Shown one piece after another: positions 50,941 through 59,647 of a DNA stretch of 64,000 bases. The translations under genes and the position numbers were made by a program. Under the pieces are notes generated by a model that did no database searches, was not told where the DNA came from, and worked only from the letters and a program-made list of their open reading frames with translations. Positions within the stretch are counted from its first letter, which is position 1. Every line of letters starts with the position of its first letter. The stretch lies in assembly GCF_000429365.1 (NCBI RefSeq), contig NZ_AUBS01000002.1, positions 248,001 to 312,000 of the forward strand. Direction: 5' to 3'. Origin of the DNA: Pseudodonghicola xiamenensis DSM 18339 (GTDB lineage Bacteria; Pseudomonadota; Alphaproteobacteria; Rhodobacterales; Rhodobacteraceae).

Positions 50941-51755
50941 GCGCGCGCCCTCGCTAGTCGGGGATCGGAGATATCCCTGAGCCCGTCGCCCAGCAGGCCG
51001 AAGCCCAGCACGGCGGCAATGATGCAAAGCCCAGGATAGATCGCCAGTTGCGGCGCCAGATACATCAGCGTCTGCGCCTCGTTCAGCATGCGCCCCCAGG
51101 AGGGCATCGGCGGCTGCGCGCCCAGGCCCAGATAGCTCAGCGCCGCCTCGGCCAGGATGGCGACGGCGAATTCGATCGTCGCCTGCACGATCAGCGTGGC
51201 CGATATGTTCGGCAGCACATGGTCGATGGTCAGGCTGAACTGGCTGGCACCGGCGGCGCGACCAGCCAACACGTAATCCCGCGTCCAGATCTGATTCGCC
51301 GCGCCCCGCGCCACCCGGGTGAAGATCGGCACGTTGATGAAGGCAATCGCCAGGATCGCGTTGGTCAGCGACGGGCCGAAGGCCGCCGCCAGCATGATCG
51401 CGAACAACAGTGCCGGAAAGGCAAAGCCCAGATCCGCCACCCGCATGATCACGGTCTCGACCCAGCCACCGAAGGCCGAGGCGGTCAGCCCCAGCGCGGT
51501 GCCGATGCTGCCGCCGATCCCGACCGAGATGAAGGCCACCGCCAGTGAATTGACCGAGGCCGCCATCAGCAGGCTGACCACATCACGGCCAAGCTGATCG
51601 GTGCCCAGCCAATGATCCGCCGAGGGCGGGCGGAATTTCTGGGTGACACTCAGCACGGTATAATCGTAGGGCGTCCAGACCAGCGACAGCAGCGCCGCGA
51701 CGGTCAGCACCAGCACCAGGCCCGCACCGATCCTCAGATTGATCGCGCGGGTCAT
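50937..51755 (-). CDS. Peptide ABC transporter permease, DppC type
   Basis: 272 residues. It has the N-terminal DppC segment HWLGTDQLGRDVVSLLM, the EAA loop YVLAGRAAGASQFSLTIDHVLPN and about six membrane helices. It overlaps the upstream permease by 4 bases and the ATPase by 4 bases. Confidence 0.93.
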   Translation of the reverse strand: MTRAINLRIGAGLVLVLTVAALLSLVWTPYDYTVLSVTQKFRPPSADHWLGTDQLGRDVVSLLMAASVNSLAVAFISVGIGGSIGTALGLTASAFGGWVETVIMRVADLGFAFPALLFAIMLAAAFGPSLTNAILAIAFINVPIFTRVARGAANQIWTRDYVLAGRAAGASQFSLTIDHVLPNISATLIVQATIEFAVAILAEAALSYLGLGAQPPMPSWGRMLNEAQTLMYLAPQLAIYPGLCIIAAVLGFGLLGDGLRDISDPRLARARA

Positions 51756-52699
51756 GACAGCCGTCCCTTCAGCCGCGGATCGATCAGCACATAAGCGATA
51801 TCCACCAGGAAATTCGCCGTGACCACGATGGCGGCGAACAGCACCACCAGCGCCTGCACGGTGAAGAGATCCCGGTTCGAAATCGACTGGAACACCAGCC
51901 GGCCAAGCCCGGGCAGATAGAAGACGTTTTCGATCACGATGGTCCCGGTCACCACGGCGGCGACCTGCATGCCGACGATGGTGACAATGGGCACCAGGGC
52001 ATTGGGCAGGATATGCCGGCCAAGGATGCGGCCCCGCGTCATGCCGGTAGCCCGCGCGGTGCGCACGAAATCAAGCCGCATAACCTCCAAGGCCGAAGAC
52101 CGCGTCACCCGCGCCAGCACCGCCGATTGCACCAGTGCCAGCGCCGTGGTCGGCAGGATCAGGGACCGCAGCGCCGCCACCGGCTCGTCCCAGCCGGGAA
52201 AGCCGCCGGGCGGCAGCCAGCGCAGCTTCACCGCGAAGAGAAGCACCAGAAGCATCGACAGCCAGAAGGCCGGGATGGCGATGCCAAGCTGGCTGAGCAG
52301 CATGATGATCCAGTCGCCGGCACGGCCATGGTTGGCCGCCGCAATCACACCCAGAACGATCCCCAGAACCACCGTCGCCAGGGTGCCGAAAGCCGCCAGC
52401 GACAGGGTCAACGGCAGACGTTCGGCGATCAGCTCCCCCACCGGCACACGGAAGAAATAGCTGGTGCCGAAATCGCCCTGAGCCACCCCCCAGATCCAGT
52501 GCAGATAGCGTTGCCAGATCGGATCATCGAGCCCGAGCTGCGCGCGCAGGGCGGCGCGGGCGTCTTCGGAGGAATCGATACCCAGAATGGTGACCGACGG
52601 ATCGCCGGGCAATACGTTCATCACCAGGAAGACAATGACCGAGATCGCCAGGATCGTGGTCAGGAAGCCCAGCGTGCGTTTGATCAGGAATACTTGCAT
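51752..52699 (-). CDS. Peptide ABC transporter permease, DppB type
   Basis: 315 residues. It starts with the DppB signature RTLGFLTTILAISVIVFLVMNVLPGDP. The EAA loop is FVRTARATGMTRGRILGRHILPN. About six membrane helices. Together with the DppC-type protein it forms the membrane pore. Confidence 0.94.
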   Translation of the reverse strand: MQVFLIKRTLGFLTTILAISVIVFLVMNVLPGDPSVTILGIDSSEDARAALRAQLGLDDPIWQRYLHWIWGVAQGDFGTSYFFRVPVGELIAERLPLTLSLAAFGTLATVVLGIVLGVIAAANHGRAGDWIIMLLSQLGIAIPAFWLSMLLVLLFAVKLRWLPPGGFPGWDEPVAALRSLILPTTALALVQSAVLARVTRSSALEVMRLDFVRTARATGMTRGRILGRHILPNALVPIVTIVGMQVAAVVTGTIVIENVFYLPGLGRLVFQSISNRDLFTVQALVVLFAAIVVTANFLVDIAYVLIDPRLKGRLS

Positions 52700-52757
52700 G
52701 CGGAAAAGCCAAAAGTGCCGGAGGCAATCACCCCCGACACGGGTTTTGAGTGATGGA

Positions 52758-54239
52758 TTACTGAACGGTCACGCCAGCCAGCGGCTGGAACAGCACCGGC
52801 GCAGAGGTCCAGAAGCCATTCACCCCCTGCCGATAGATCGCCAGCCGCGGGAGCTGGAACAGGAAGGCATGGATCGCGTTCTCCGCGATAAACACCTGCG
52901 CCTGTTTCTCAAGCTCATGCCGCTTGTCGTCATCGGTCTCGGTGTTGATGGCATTCCACAGCGCGTCATATTCGTCCGAGTGATAGCCGTAGAAATAATT
53001 CGGTCCCTTGGCAAAGTTGCTCAGATCGTTGGGCGAGGTATGGGCGATGATGGTCATGTCGTAATTCTTCTTCTTATAGACCTCGTCGATCCAGAAGCCC
53101 CATTCGACATTCTCGACCTTCACCTTGACCCCGGCCTTGGCCATTTCCGCCTGCACGATTTCGGCCGAGCGGGTCGCATAAGGGAAGGGCGGCACCCGCA
53201 GGGTGACTTCGCCGCCTTCCAGACCGGCTTCGGTGAACAGTTCCTTGGCCTTGGCGGTGTCATGCGGATACATGCCGGTCAGATCGACATAGGCCGGCCC
53301 GTGCGGCGGATAGAACGACCCGATCGGCACCGCGCGGCCATACATCGCGCCTTCGATGATCTCACTTCGGTCGATGGCATAGGAAACACCCCGACGCGCG
53401 TTCAGATCGCTGAACGGCGGTTTCGAGTTGTTCAGGGCCAGGATCACCTCGCCCTCGGTCGAGCCGACGACGACCTTGAAGCGCGGGTCGGCCTCGAACT
53501 GATCCAGCAGTTCCGGCGCCGGGAAGCCCGGGAAGGCATCGAGTTCTTCCGACATCAACGCGGCAGTGGCGGCAGCGGGATCGGAGATGAAACGGAATTC
53601 GACCTTGTCCAGCGCCACATCAGCGGCGTCGCGATAATCGGCGTATTTCTTCAGCGTCAGCCGGTCGCCTCGGGTCCAGCCATCGAAGACAAAAGGGCCG
53701 GTGCCGACGGGTTTGGTGGCATCATTCTCGGCGCTCTCCGGCGCCAGGATCGATGCCGCGCCCTGCGCGATGTTGAACAGGAAGAATGCATCCTTGCGCT
53801 TCAGCTTCATCTCGATGGTCTTGGGGTCGATCACCGTGATGCTTTCGATCGGCTCGAAAATCTTCTTGGTCGGGTTCAGCGACCCTTCCGCCATGGCGCG
53901 ATCAAAGCTGAATTTCACGTCATCGGCATCGAAGCTGGTGCCGTCGTGAAACTTGGCCCCCTCGACCAGGGAGAAGGTATAGGTCAGCCCATCGTCGGAA
54001 ATAGTCCAGCTCTGCGCCAGGTTCGGCAGCACCGCCCCGCTTTCGTCCACGGTGGTCAGCGACTCATAGACATTATGCACCAGCATCCCCGAGATCGAAG
54101 CCGTTGCGTCGCTGGTCGGGTCGAGAACGGTGGGCTCCTGCTGCAAACCGATCCGCAGAGTGCCGGCGGCAAAAAGCGGCGAGGCCAGCGCGACGGATGC
54201 GACAAGCGCCGTCAGAACAGTAGTGCGAAACTTGGTCAT
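52758..54239 (-). CDS. Peptide ABC transporter substrate-binding protein (DppA/OppA family)
   Basis: 493 residues from the ATG at 54239 (CGAGGAAT upstream). It has a signal peptide (TALVASVALASPLFAA). The SBP_bac_5 family shows in TLRIGLQQEPTVLDP, HDGTSFDADDVKFSFDRAM and the ARRGVSYAIDRSEI segment. It has no lipobox Cys, so it is probably a free periplasmic protein. First gene of the transport operon; divergent from the M20 gene. Confidence 0.93.
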   Translation of the reverse strand: MTKFRTTVLTALVASVALASPLFAAGTLRIGLQQEPTVLDPTSDATASISGMLVHNVYESLTTVDESGAVLPNLAQSWTISDDGLTYTFSLVEGAKFHDGTSFDADDVKFSFDRAMAEGSLNPTKKIFEPIESITVIDPKTIEMKLKRKDAFFLFNIAQGAASILAPESAENDATKPVGTGPFVFDGWTRGDRLTLKKYADYRDAADVALDKVEFRFISDPAAATAALMSEELDAFPGFPAPELLDQFEADPRFKVVVGSTEGEVILALNNSKPPFSDLNARRGVSYAIDRSEIIEGAMYGRAVPIGSFYPPHGPAYVDLTGMYPHDTAKAKELFTEAGLEGGEVTLRVPPFPYATRSAEIVQAEMAKAGVKVKVENVEWGFWIDEVYKKKNYDMTIIAHTSPNDLSNFAKGPNYFYGYHSDEYDALWNAINTETDDDKRHELEKQAQVFIAENAIHAFLFQLPRLAIYRQGVNGFWTSAPVLFQPLAGVTVQ

Positions 54240-54627
54240 GATATTCCTCGTTGGCAGAGAGTTGCGGCTGCATAGGATCTGGCTGTTACTTAAATATGAC
54301 AATTTTCAGCGCCGCCCCCTCCCAGACTGTGCGGCGACGCCCCGGCTGACGCGCCCGATACGCAGGCGCATGACAAAAATCCCATATTACCTGATGGCTC
54401 GACCCTCCCCGCATTGTAACAATTTTATGACACGACTTTTTGACAGACAAAATAAATTTCCCCCGGGAACCATGGCGATGCCCGGAAACGCCCCGAATGG
54501 CGTCAGTTGCCCGTCGCTCGATCAGAACGGGAGGAAAGCCCCTCTGGCAACGCGTCGCCCGACAGCTACGGCTTGTGTTTCCGTGCGAAACGACAACACT
54601 CGCGCCAGCAAACTGGGAGATCACCAC
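54240..54627. promoter_or_regulatory. 388-base divergent region between peptide-binding protein and M20 gene
   Basis: AT-rich in its first 200 bases. ATTGTAACAAT at 54413-54423 is an 11-base perfect palindrome, followed by TTTTTGACAGAC (about 54437-54448), a -35-like TTGACA. Both operons probably start here. No gene was recognised. Confidence 0.4.
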
Positions 54628-55788
54628 ATGCCCGTCATCGACGAAATCGCCGCCTATGCCGACGATCTGACCGCCATCCGCCGCGATCTGCACGAACACC
54701 CCGAACTCGGGTTCGAGGAAGTCCGCACATCGGGCATCGTTGCCGAAAAGCTGAAATCCTGGGGGATCGAGGTCACCACCGGCATCGGCAAGACCGGCGT
54801 GGTCGGCGTGCTGAAGGGCTCAAAGCCGGGCAAGACCATCGGGCTGCGCGCCGATATGGACGCGCTGCCGATTCACGAGGAAACCAACCTGCCCTATGCC
54901 TCGAAAACGCCGGGGGTGATGCATGCCTGTGGCCATGACGCCCATACCACCATGCTGCTGGGCGCCGCGAAATACCTGAGCGATCACCGAGATTTCGCCG
55001 GCACCGCCGTGTTCATCTTCCAACCCGCAGAAGAAGGCCTGGGGGGAGCCCGGGCGATGATCGCCGACGGGCTGTTCGATCGCTTCCCCTGCGATGAAAT
55101 CTACGGCATGCACAACGCCCCGCACCAAAGCCCGGATGTCGTCGGCATAAAACAGGGCAAGGCGATGGCCGGATCGGATTTCTTCGACATCAAGATCACC
55201 GGCCGCGGCAGCCACGGCGCCCGCCCCGAAGGCAGTCTCGATCCCATCGTGATCGCCACCAACCTGGTGCAACAGCTCCAGTCCATCGTCTCGCGCAATG
55301 TGCCGCCGACCAAGCCGGCGGTCATCTCGGTCACCAAGCTGAACGCGGGCGCGGCCTATAACGTCATCCCCGAAACGGCCACCTTGGGCGGCACCATCCG
55401 CTTCTTCCACTCCGAGGTGGGAAAGCTGATCTCGGAGCGTATCCGCGCGCTCTGCGATGGCCTCGCCAAAGGGTATGGCGTCGAGGTCCAGGTCGATATC
55501 CGCAATGTCTTCGACGTGCTGGAAAACGATCCGGCACTGGCCGATGCAGTGATCCGCGCCGCCGCCCCGGTGGTGGGCGAGGCCAAGACCGAGATGACAG
55601 ACGAACTGGTGATGGGGTCCGAAGACTTCGCCGACATGCTGCGCATCGTGCCCGGCGCCTATTGCACTGTCGGTCATGGCGGCGACGTGCAGTTGCACAA
55701 TCCGGCGTTCGTCATCGACGATGCGATGTTGCCAGTCGGATCGAACATCTACGCCAATCTGGTGATCGACCGCGGCGTCGCCGCCTGA
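54628..55788 (+). CDS. M20-family amidohydrolase (hippurate hydrolase/aminoacylase type)
   Basis: 386 residues from the ATG at 54628 (GGGAGA upstream). Metal-binding and catalytic motifs are clear: RADMDALPI, the HACGHDAHT segment, QPAEEGLGGA, MHNAP and LNAGAAYNVIPETATLGGTIR. It hydrolyses N-acyl or amide bonds of amino acids, using a two-metal centre. Its divergent position to a peptide transporter suggests that imported N-acylated peptides or amino acids are the substrate (inference). Confidence 0.93.
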   Translation: MPVIDEIAAYADDLTAIRRDLHEHPELGFEEVRTSGIVAEKLKSWGIEVTTGIGKTGVVGVLKGSKPGKTIGLRADMDALPIHEETNLPYASKTPGVMHACGHDAHTTMLLGAAKYLSDHRDFAGTAVFIFQPAEEGLGGARAMIADGLFDRFPCDEIYGMHNAPHQSPDVVGIKQGKAMAGSDFFDIKITGRGSHGARPEGSLDPIVIATNLVQQLQSIVSRNVPPTKPAVISVTKLNAGAAYNVIPETATLGGTIRFFHSEVGKLISERIRALCDGLAKGYGVEVQVDIRNVFDVLENDPALADAVIRAAAPVVGEAKTEMTDELVMGSEDFADMLRIVPGAYCTVGHGGDVQLHNPAFVIDDAMLPVGSNIYANLVIDRGVAA

Positions 55789-55916
55789 TCCCCGGCGCGG
55801 GTCCGGGCGGCTTCGCGCCGGCACCGGACCTGCGACATATTCCATCTTGAGAATTCGTTCGTTTCGCGGGAAGCTCCGCCGGCAGCGGGGCCTTTCCCGC
55901 CCGAAAGGAGAATGAC

Positions 55917-56288
55917 ATGCAAACGGTGGATTTCGTCGCCACGCTTTTCGATGGCACCTCGAACCCCAACAAGATCACCGTCGCCTTCACCATGGCGCTG
56001 AACGCGCTGAAGAAGGGCCACAGCGCCATGGTCCTGCTGATGGTCGAGGCGGTGGAGCTGGGCAAACCCGCCATGCTCGACCCGATCGACATCGGCAAAC
56101 CCTTCTCGCCCGCCGCCGAACTGCTGGAGCAATTCCTGGCCGCCGGCGGCCGCATCGGCATCTGCGGCTCTTGCATGATCCACAACGGCTTTACCGCCGA
56201 AGAGATGGTGCCCGGGTATGAGATCATCACCGCCCCCGATGTGATCGACCTGCTGATGGCGGCCAAGGGCTCGCTTCAGATCACCTGA
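55917..56288 (+). CDS. DsrE/DsrF-like small protein
   Basis: 123 residues. The DsrE fold pattern is visible: a beta strand plus FTMALNALKKGHSAMVLLM, and a Cys-x2-Cys loop in GGRIGICGSCMIHNGF that may carry sulfur. AGGAG precedes the ATG. Family members take part in sulfur transfer or act as binding partners. The 128-base gap before it has two large inverted repeats (GGTCCGG with CCGGACC at 55800-55830; GCGGGAA with TTCCCGC at 55866-55900). The end overlaps the convergent permease by 8 bases. Confidence 0.75.
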   Translation: MQTVDFVATLFDGTSNPNKITVAFTMALNALKKGHSAMVLLMVEAVELGKPAMLDPIDIGKPFSPAAELLEQFLAAGGRIGICGSCMIHNGFTAEEMVPGYEIITAPDVIDLLMAAKGSLQIT

Positions 56289-57132
56289 GAGCTTTCCGGG
56301 GGCCGGCGTTGCGCTCTGGCGACGGCGGCCCGCCCGGGGTCTTCAGCCGGGCGGAGGTCATCCGCTCGGCCCGGCGCCGGATCAGTTCGCTGACGAACAA
56401 CAGGGCAAAAGACAGCACGATCATTATCACCGCAGCCGCCGCGATGGTCGGACTGAGAAATTCGCGCAGCCCCGCGAACATCTGACGCGGCAGGGTCACC
56501 TCTCCCGGCCCGGAGATGAAGATGGCAATCACCAGTTCGTCGAACGAGATGGCAAAGGCGAAAATCGCCCCCGAGGCGACCCCCGGCAGGATCAGCGGCA
56601 GGACCACCCGACGAAAGGCAGTCAGCGGCGGCGCTCCCAACGACAACGCCACCCGCATCAGATCGGGATCGAAGGTTCTGAGCGAGGCGAGCACAGTGAT
56701 CACCACATAGGGCGCCGCAATGATGGTATGCGCGACGATCAGCCCGGTCAGCGAATTGGTCAGCCCCACCACGGAGAACGCCAGAAACATCGATGCGGCG
56801 GTGACGATCAGCGGCACCACCATCGGCAGCGACAACACCATCAGCACGAACCGCTTGCCACGGAACTCCGACAGGTTGAGCCCATAGGCCGCGCAAGTGC
56901 CCAGCCCCGTCGCCAGGGTCATCGTGGCCAGGCCGACAATCATGCTGTTCCAGGCCGCCGGCAGCCAGCGTCCATCGAACAGGAAATCGCGATACCATTG
57001 CAGCGAATAGCCCGGCACCGGCAGCGTCAGGATATTGCCCGAGGAAAACGACAACGGGAAAATCACCAGAAGCGGCGCCACCAGGAAGATCAGCACCGCC
57101 CAGGCGGCAATCGCGATCAGGATATGCCTCAT
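56281..57132 (-). CDS. Spermidine/putrescine-type ABC transporter permease, PotC-like
   Basis: 283 residues with about six membrane helices and the EAA loop DPDLMRVALSLGAPPLTAFRRVVLPLILPG. It begins 7 bases after the other permease. No ATPase gene belongs to the operon in this window. Confidence 0.88.
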   Translation of the reverse strand: MRHILIAIAAWAVLIFLVAPLLVIFPLSFSSGNILTLPVPGYSLQWYRDFLFDGRWLPAAWNSMIVGLATMTLATGLGTCAAYGLNLSEFRGKRFVLMVLSLPMVVPLIVTAASMFLAFSVVGLTNSLTGLIVAHTIIAAPYVVITVLASLRTFDPDLMRVALSLGAPPLTAFRRVVLPLILPGVASGAIFAFAISFDELVIAIFISGPGEVTLPRQMFAGLREFLSPTIAAAAVIMIVLSFALLFVSELIRRRAERMTSARLKTPGGPPSPERNAGPRKALR

Positions 57133-57139
57133 GCGCCGC

Positions 57140-58363
57140 TCACTCCCGCGGACCGGGGCCGATGTGCGGGGTCAGCCGACGCGCCGCAGCAACCAGCGCT
57201 CCGGTAAAGACCAGCAGCAGCAACGACAGCGCCGCCGCCATTCCGAAGTTGATCGACTGGTTGGTGTAGAAGGCGATATAATAGCTGATCATCTGGTCCT
57301 GCAGCCCACCCACCAGGGCCGGCGTGACATAGAACCCCACCGACAGCATGAAGACCATCACCGCACCGGCGGCGACCCCGGGCATGGTCAACGGCAGATA
57401 GACAGATCGGAACTGCCGCCAGGGCGACGCCCCGAGCGAGGCCGCGGCTTGCAGATACTGAGGCCCCAGCCGTTTCATCACGCTGTAAAGCGGCAGGATC
57501 TGGAACGGCAGCAACACATGCACCATCGCCACATAGACGGCGAAACGAGTAAAGATAAGTTGCAAGGGGGCATCGGTGATATGCAGCCCCTCCAACGCAG
57601 CGTTCATCGGCCCTTCGCGCTGCAACAGAATGAACCAGGCAGTGGTGCGCACCAGGATCGAGGTCCAGAACGGCACCAGCACCAGCAACATCACATAGCG
57701 CGCCCCCCGATCCGACAGGGTCGAGATATAATAGGCCGCCGGATAGGCCAGCAGGACGCAAAACACCGTCACCCAGAGCGAAATCCAGAAGGTCCGCTGG
57801 AACAGATCGACAAAGATGGCGCGATCGTGCGGCACCGGTTCGATCTGGCCCTCGGGCGTGACCTGAAGGTCAAGCGCCCGCAACAGGAAACTGGCGGTAA
57901 AGGGGTTGGAATTGGTCTTGATCAACAGCCACAACTGCGGCGTGTCCCAATCGGGCACCGCGGTCGGAAGACTTTCGGCATAGGGCGGGGTCAGACTGTC
58001 CAACTGGCGACGCGTCGCCCGCATGACAGATCGCGCACCGCTCAGTTCGAAATTCAGCCGCCGGGTCATCGCCCCAAAGGCCTGCGCATCGTCGGCACCG
58101 CGCAAATCCTCAACCAGAGCGGCAAAGGCCTGTTCGGACGGCAACCCGTTGCCGTCCCAGCGCTCGAGCATCGCAACAGTGCGCGGCAGCGCCCCGGTCA
58201 CCTCGGCATTGTCGACTGCCCGGGTCATTGTGTAGCCGATCGGCACGAGAAACCCCGCCACCACCAACAACAGAAGCGGCGCGACCAACAGCCAGGACAG
58301 GCGGGTCCTGCGCGATGGCGCACCGACAGCCGGCTTGCGGAACAGGGTGGCGGCGCAGGGCAC
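57140..58363 (-). CDS. ABC transporter permease, PotB-like with large periplasmic insert
   Basis: 407 residues from a GTG at 58363 (AGGA eight bases upstream), about 120 longer than usual PotB. The first helix (LLVAPLLLLVVAGFLVPIGYTM) is followed by about 150 residues of soluble sequence (for example LERWDGNGLPSEQAFAALVEDLRG and SARSVMRATRRQLDSLTP) before the next helix, then the normal core with the EAA loop LQAAASLGASPWRQFRSVYLPLTMPG. The extra domain is probably periplasmic and may contact the binding protein. It lies 9 bases after that gene. Confidence 0.85.
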   Translation of the reverse strand: MPCAATLFRKPAVGAPSRRTRLSWLLVAPLLLLVVAGFLVPIGYTMTRAVDNAEVTGALPRTVAMLERWDGNGLPSEQAFAALVEDLRGADDAQAFGAMTRRLNFELSGARSVMRATRRQLDSLTPPYAESLPTAVPDWDTPQLWLLIKTNSNPFTASFLLRALDLQVTPEGQIEPVPHDRAIFVDLFQRTFWISLWVTVFCVLLAYPAAYYISTLSDRGARYVMLLVLVPFWTSILVRTTAWFILLQREGPMNAALEGLHITDAPLQLIFTRFAVYVAMVHVLLPFQILPLYSVMKRLGPQYLQAAASLGASPWRQFRSVYLPLTMPGVAAGAVMVFMLSVGFYVTPALVGGLQDQMISYYIAFYTNQSINFGMAAALSLLLLVFTGALVAAARRLTPHIGPGPRE

Positions 58364-58372
58364 GGCGTCGTC

Positions 58373-59404
58373 CTATTGCGCGGCCCAGGCGGTAAATCGG
58401 GCCTCGAGCGCATCACCATGCTCGATCCAGAATTCGGTATTGATGAACAGCCCCTCTTCGGCGTGATTCAGCACCATCCCGGGGTTGGCCTCCTGCAACG
58501 CCGGATCGGCATTAACCTCCTTGTTCGCAGGCGAAATCGGCCAAAGCGCCGCCTGCGCCCGCAACGGGCCGGCATCGGTGATATAGTCGATCATCGACAT
58601 CGCCTCTGCCCTCTTCGGCGATCCGGCCACAACGGCCCAGGAATCAATGGAATACAGCAGGGTATTCCAGTTCAGCGCATACGCGCGGCCCTCGCCCTGG
58701 GCACGTATGATCCGCCCGGTATAGCCGAAGGCATAATCAGCTTCTCCGCTGCCCACCAATTGCAAAGGCTGGGCGCCCGATTTCCACCAGATCACGTGAT
58801 CCTTGATCTCGTCGAGCTTGGCAAAGGCCCGATCGACACCCGCGTCGGTCGACAGCACGTCATAGACCTGATCCATCGACACGCCATCGGCCATCAACGC
58901 CGCCTCCAGCGTCATCTTCGGGCCCTGCCGCATGGCGCGCATGCCCGGGAATCCCTCCAGATCCCAGAACTGGGCGAAAGTCGCCGGTCCGACCGGATGA
59001 CGCGCCTGATCATAGAACATCGCCGCCCCCCAGCCGGTGCCGCCGACACCGCAATCGGTGGCGGACCCGGCGATGAACTTCGACTTGTCGATCACGTCAT
59101 AGTCGATCCGGGCGAACACGCCATCCTCGCAACCACGCACCAGCTCAGGCGCCTCGACCATGATCACGTCCCAGCTCACGTTGCCGGTCTCGACCATACC
59201 GTAGATCTTGGCCATCTCGCCATTATAGACGTCATCGAGAACGGCAATGCCCGTCGCTTCGGCGAACCCCTTGAACAGGGTCTCCCGGGCGCTGTCCTGA
59301 TACCCGCCGCCGAATCCCACGATCGTCAGATCGCGCGCCACCGCAGCGCCGGGCAGACCCAGGGAAACAGCCGCCATGAGCGCGACTTTGATTGCTTTCT
59401 TCAT
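58373..59404 (-). CDS. Spermidine/putrescine-type ABC substrate-binding protein
   Basis: 343 residues from the ATG at 59404 (GGGAGA upstream). Signal peptide VALMAAVSLGLPGAAVA. The SBP_bac_6/8 type shows in LTIVGFGGGYQDSARETLFKGF, WDVIMVEAPELVRGCEDG and GGTGWGAAMFYDQARH. It has two cysteines and is not a lipoprotein. The substrate is likely a polyamine or another small organic cation, by family only. First gene of the operon. Confidence 0.88.
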   Translation of the reverse strand: MKKAIKVALMAAVSLGLPGAAVARDLTIVGFGGGYQDSARETLFKGFAEATGIAVLDDVYNGEMAKIYGMVETGNVSWDVIMVEAPELVRGCEDGVFARIDYDVIDKSKFIAGSATDCGVGGTGWGAAMFYDQARHPVGPATFAQFWDLEGFPGMRAMRQGPKMTLEAALMADGVSMDQVYDVLSTDAGVDRAFAKLDEIKDHVIWWKSGAQPLQLVGSGEADYAFGYTGRIIRAQGEGRAYALNWNTLLYSIDSWAVVAGSPKRAEAMSMIDYITDAGPLRAQAALWPISPANKEVNADPALQEANPGMVLNHAEEGLFINTEFWIEHGDALEARFTAWAAQ

Positions 59405-59647
59405 TCTCGGTTCTCCCTTGAGGATCTGAGCGCAGGCCGCCCGCTGACGATAGACCCGGCCAAGGCGCAACTCCCGACCGCAGCAACCGCGCCTCCGGCA
59501 ACCGTAGCCAGCGGGCCGACAAACAGCATCGTTCCACATCCCGTCTTGATCGGCTTACCAAACGCCGCCCCGATATAGACGCGGCAGCCCCCTACGCTCA
59601 AGCGCAGAGAGGCCGCAGCCCCCAGAGCTGAGCCAACCCTGCCCACA

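Noticed and set aside
57035..59578. 847-residue plus-strand open frame
   Set aside because: Shadow of the permease and binding-protein genes, with shadow-type composition (Arg/His/Gln/Gly-rich) and no recognisable motif.
59405..59647. Glycine/Ala-rich open frame upstream of the polyamine-type binding protein
   Set aside because: No ribosome site at any internal ATG and no family match; treated as intergenic.
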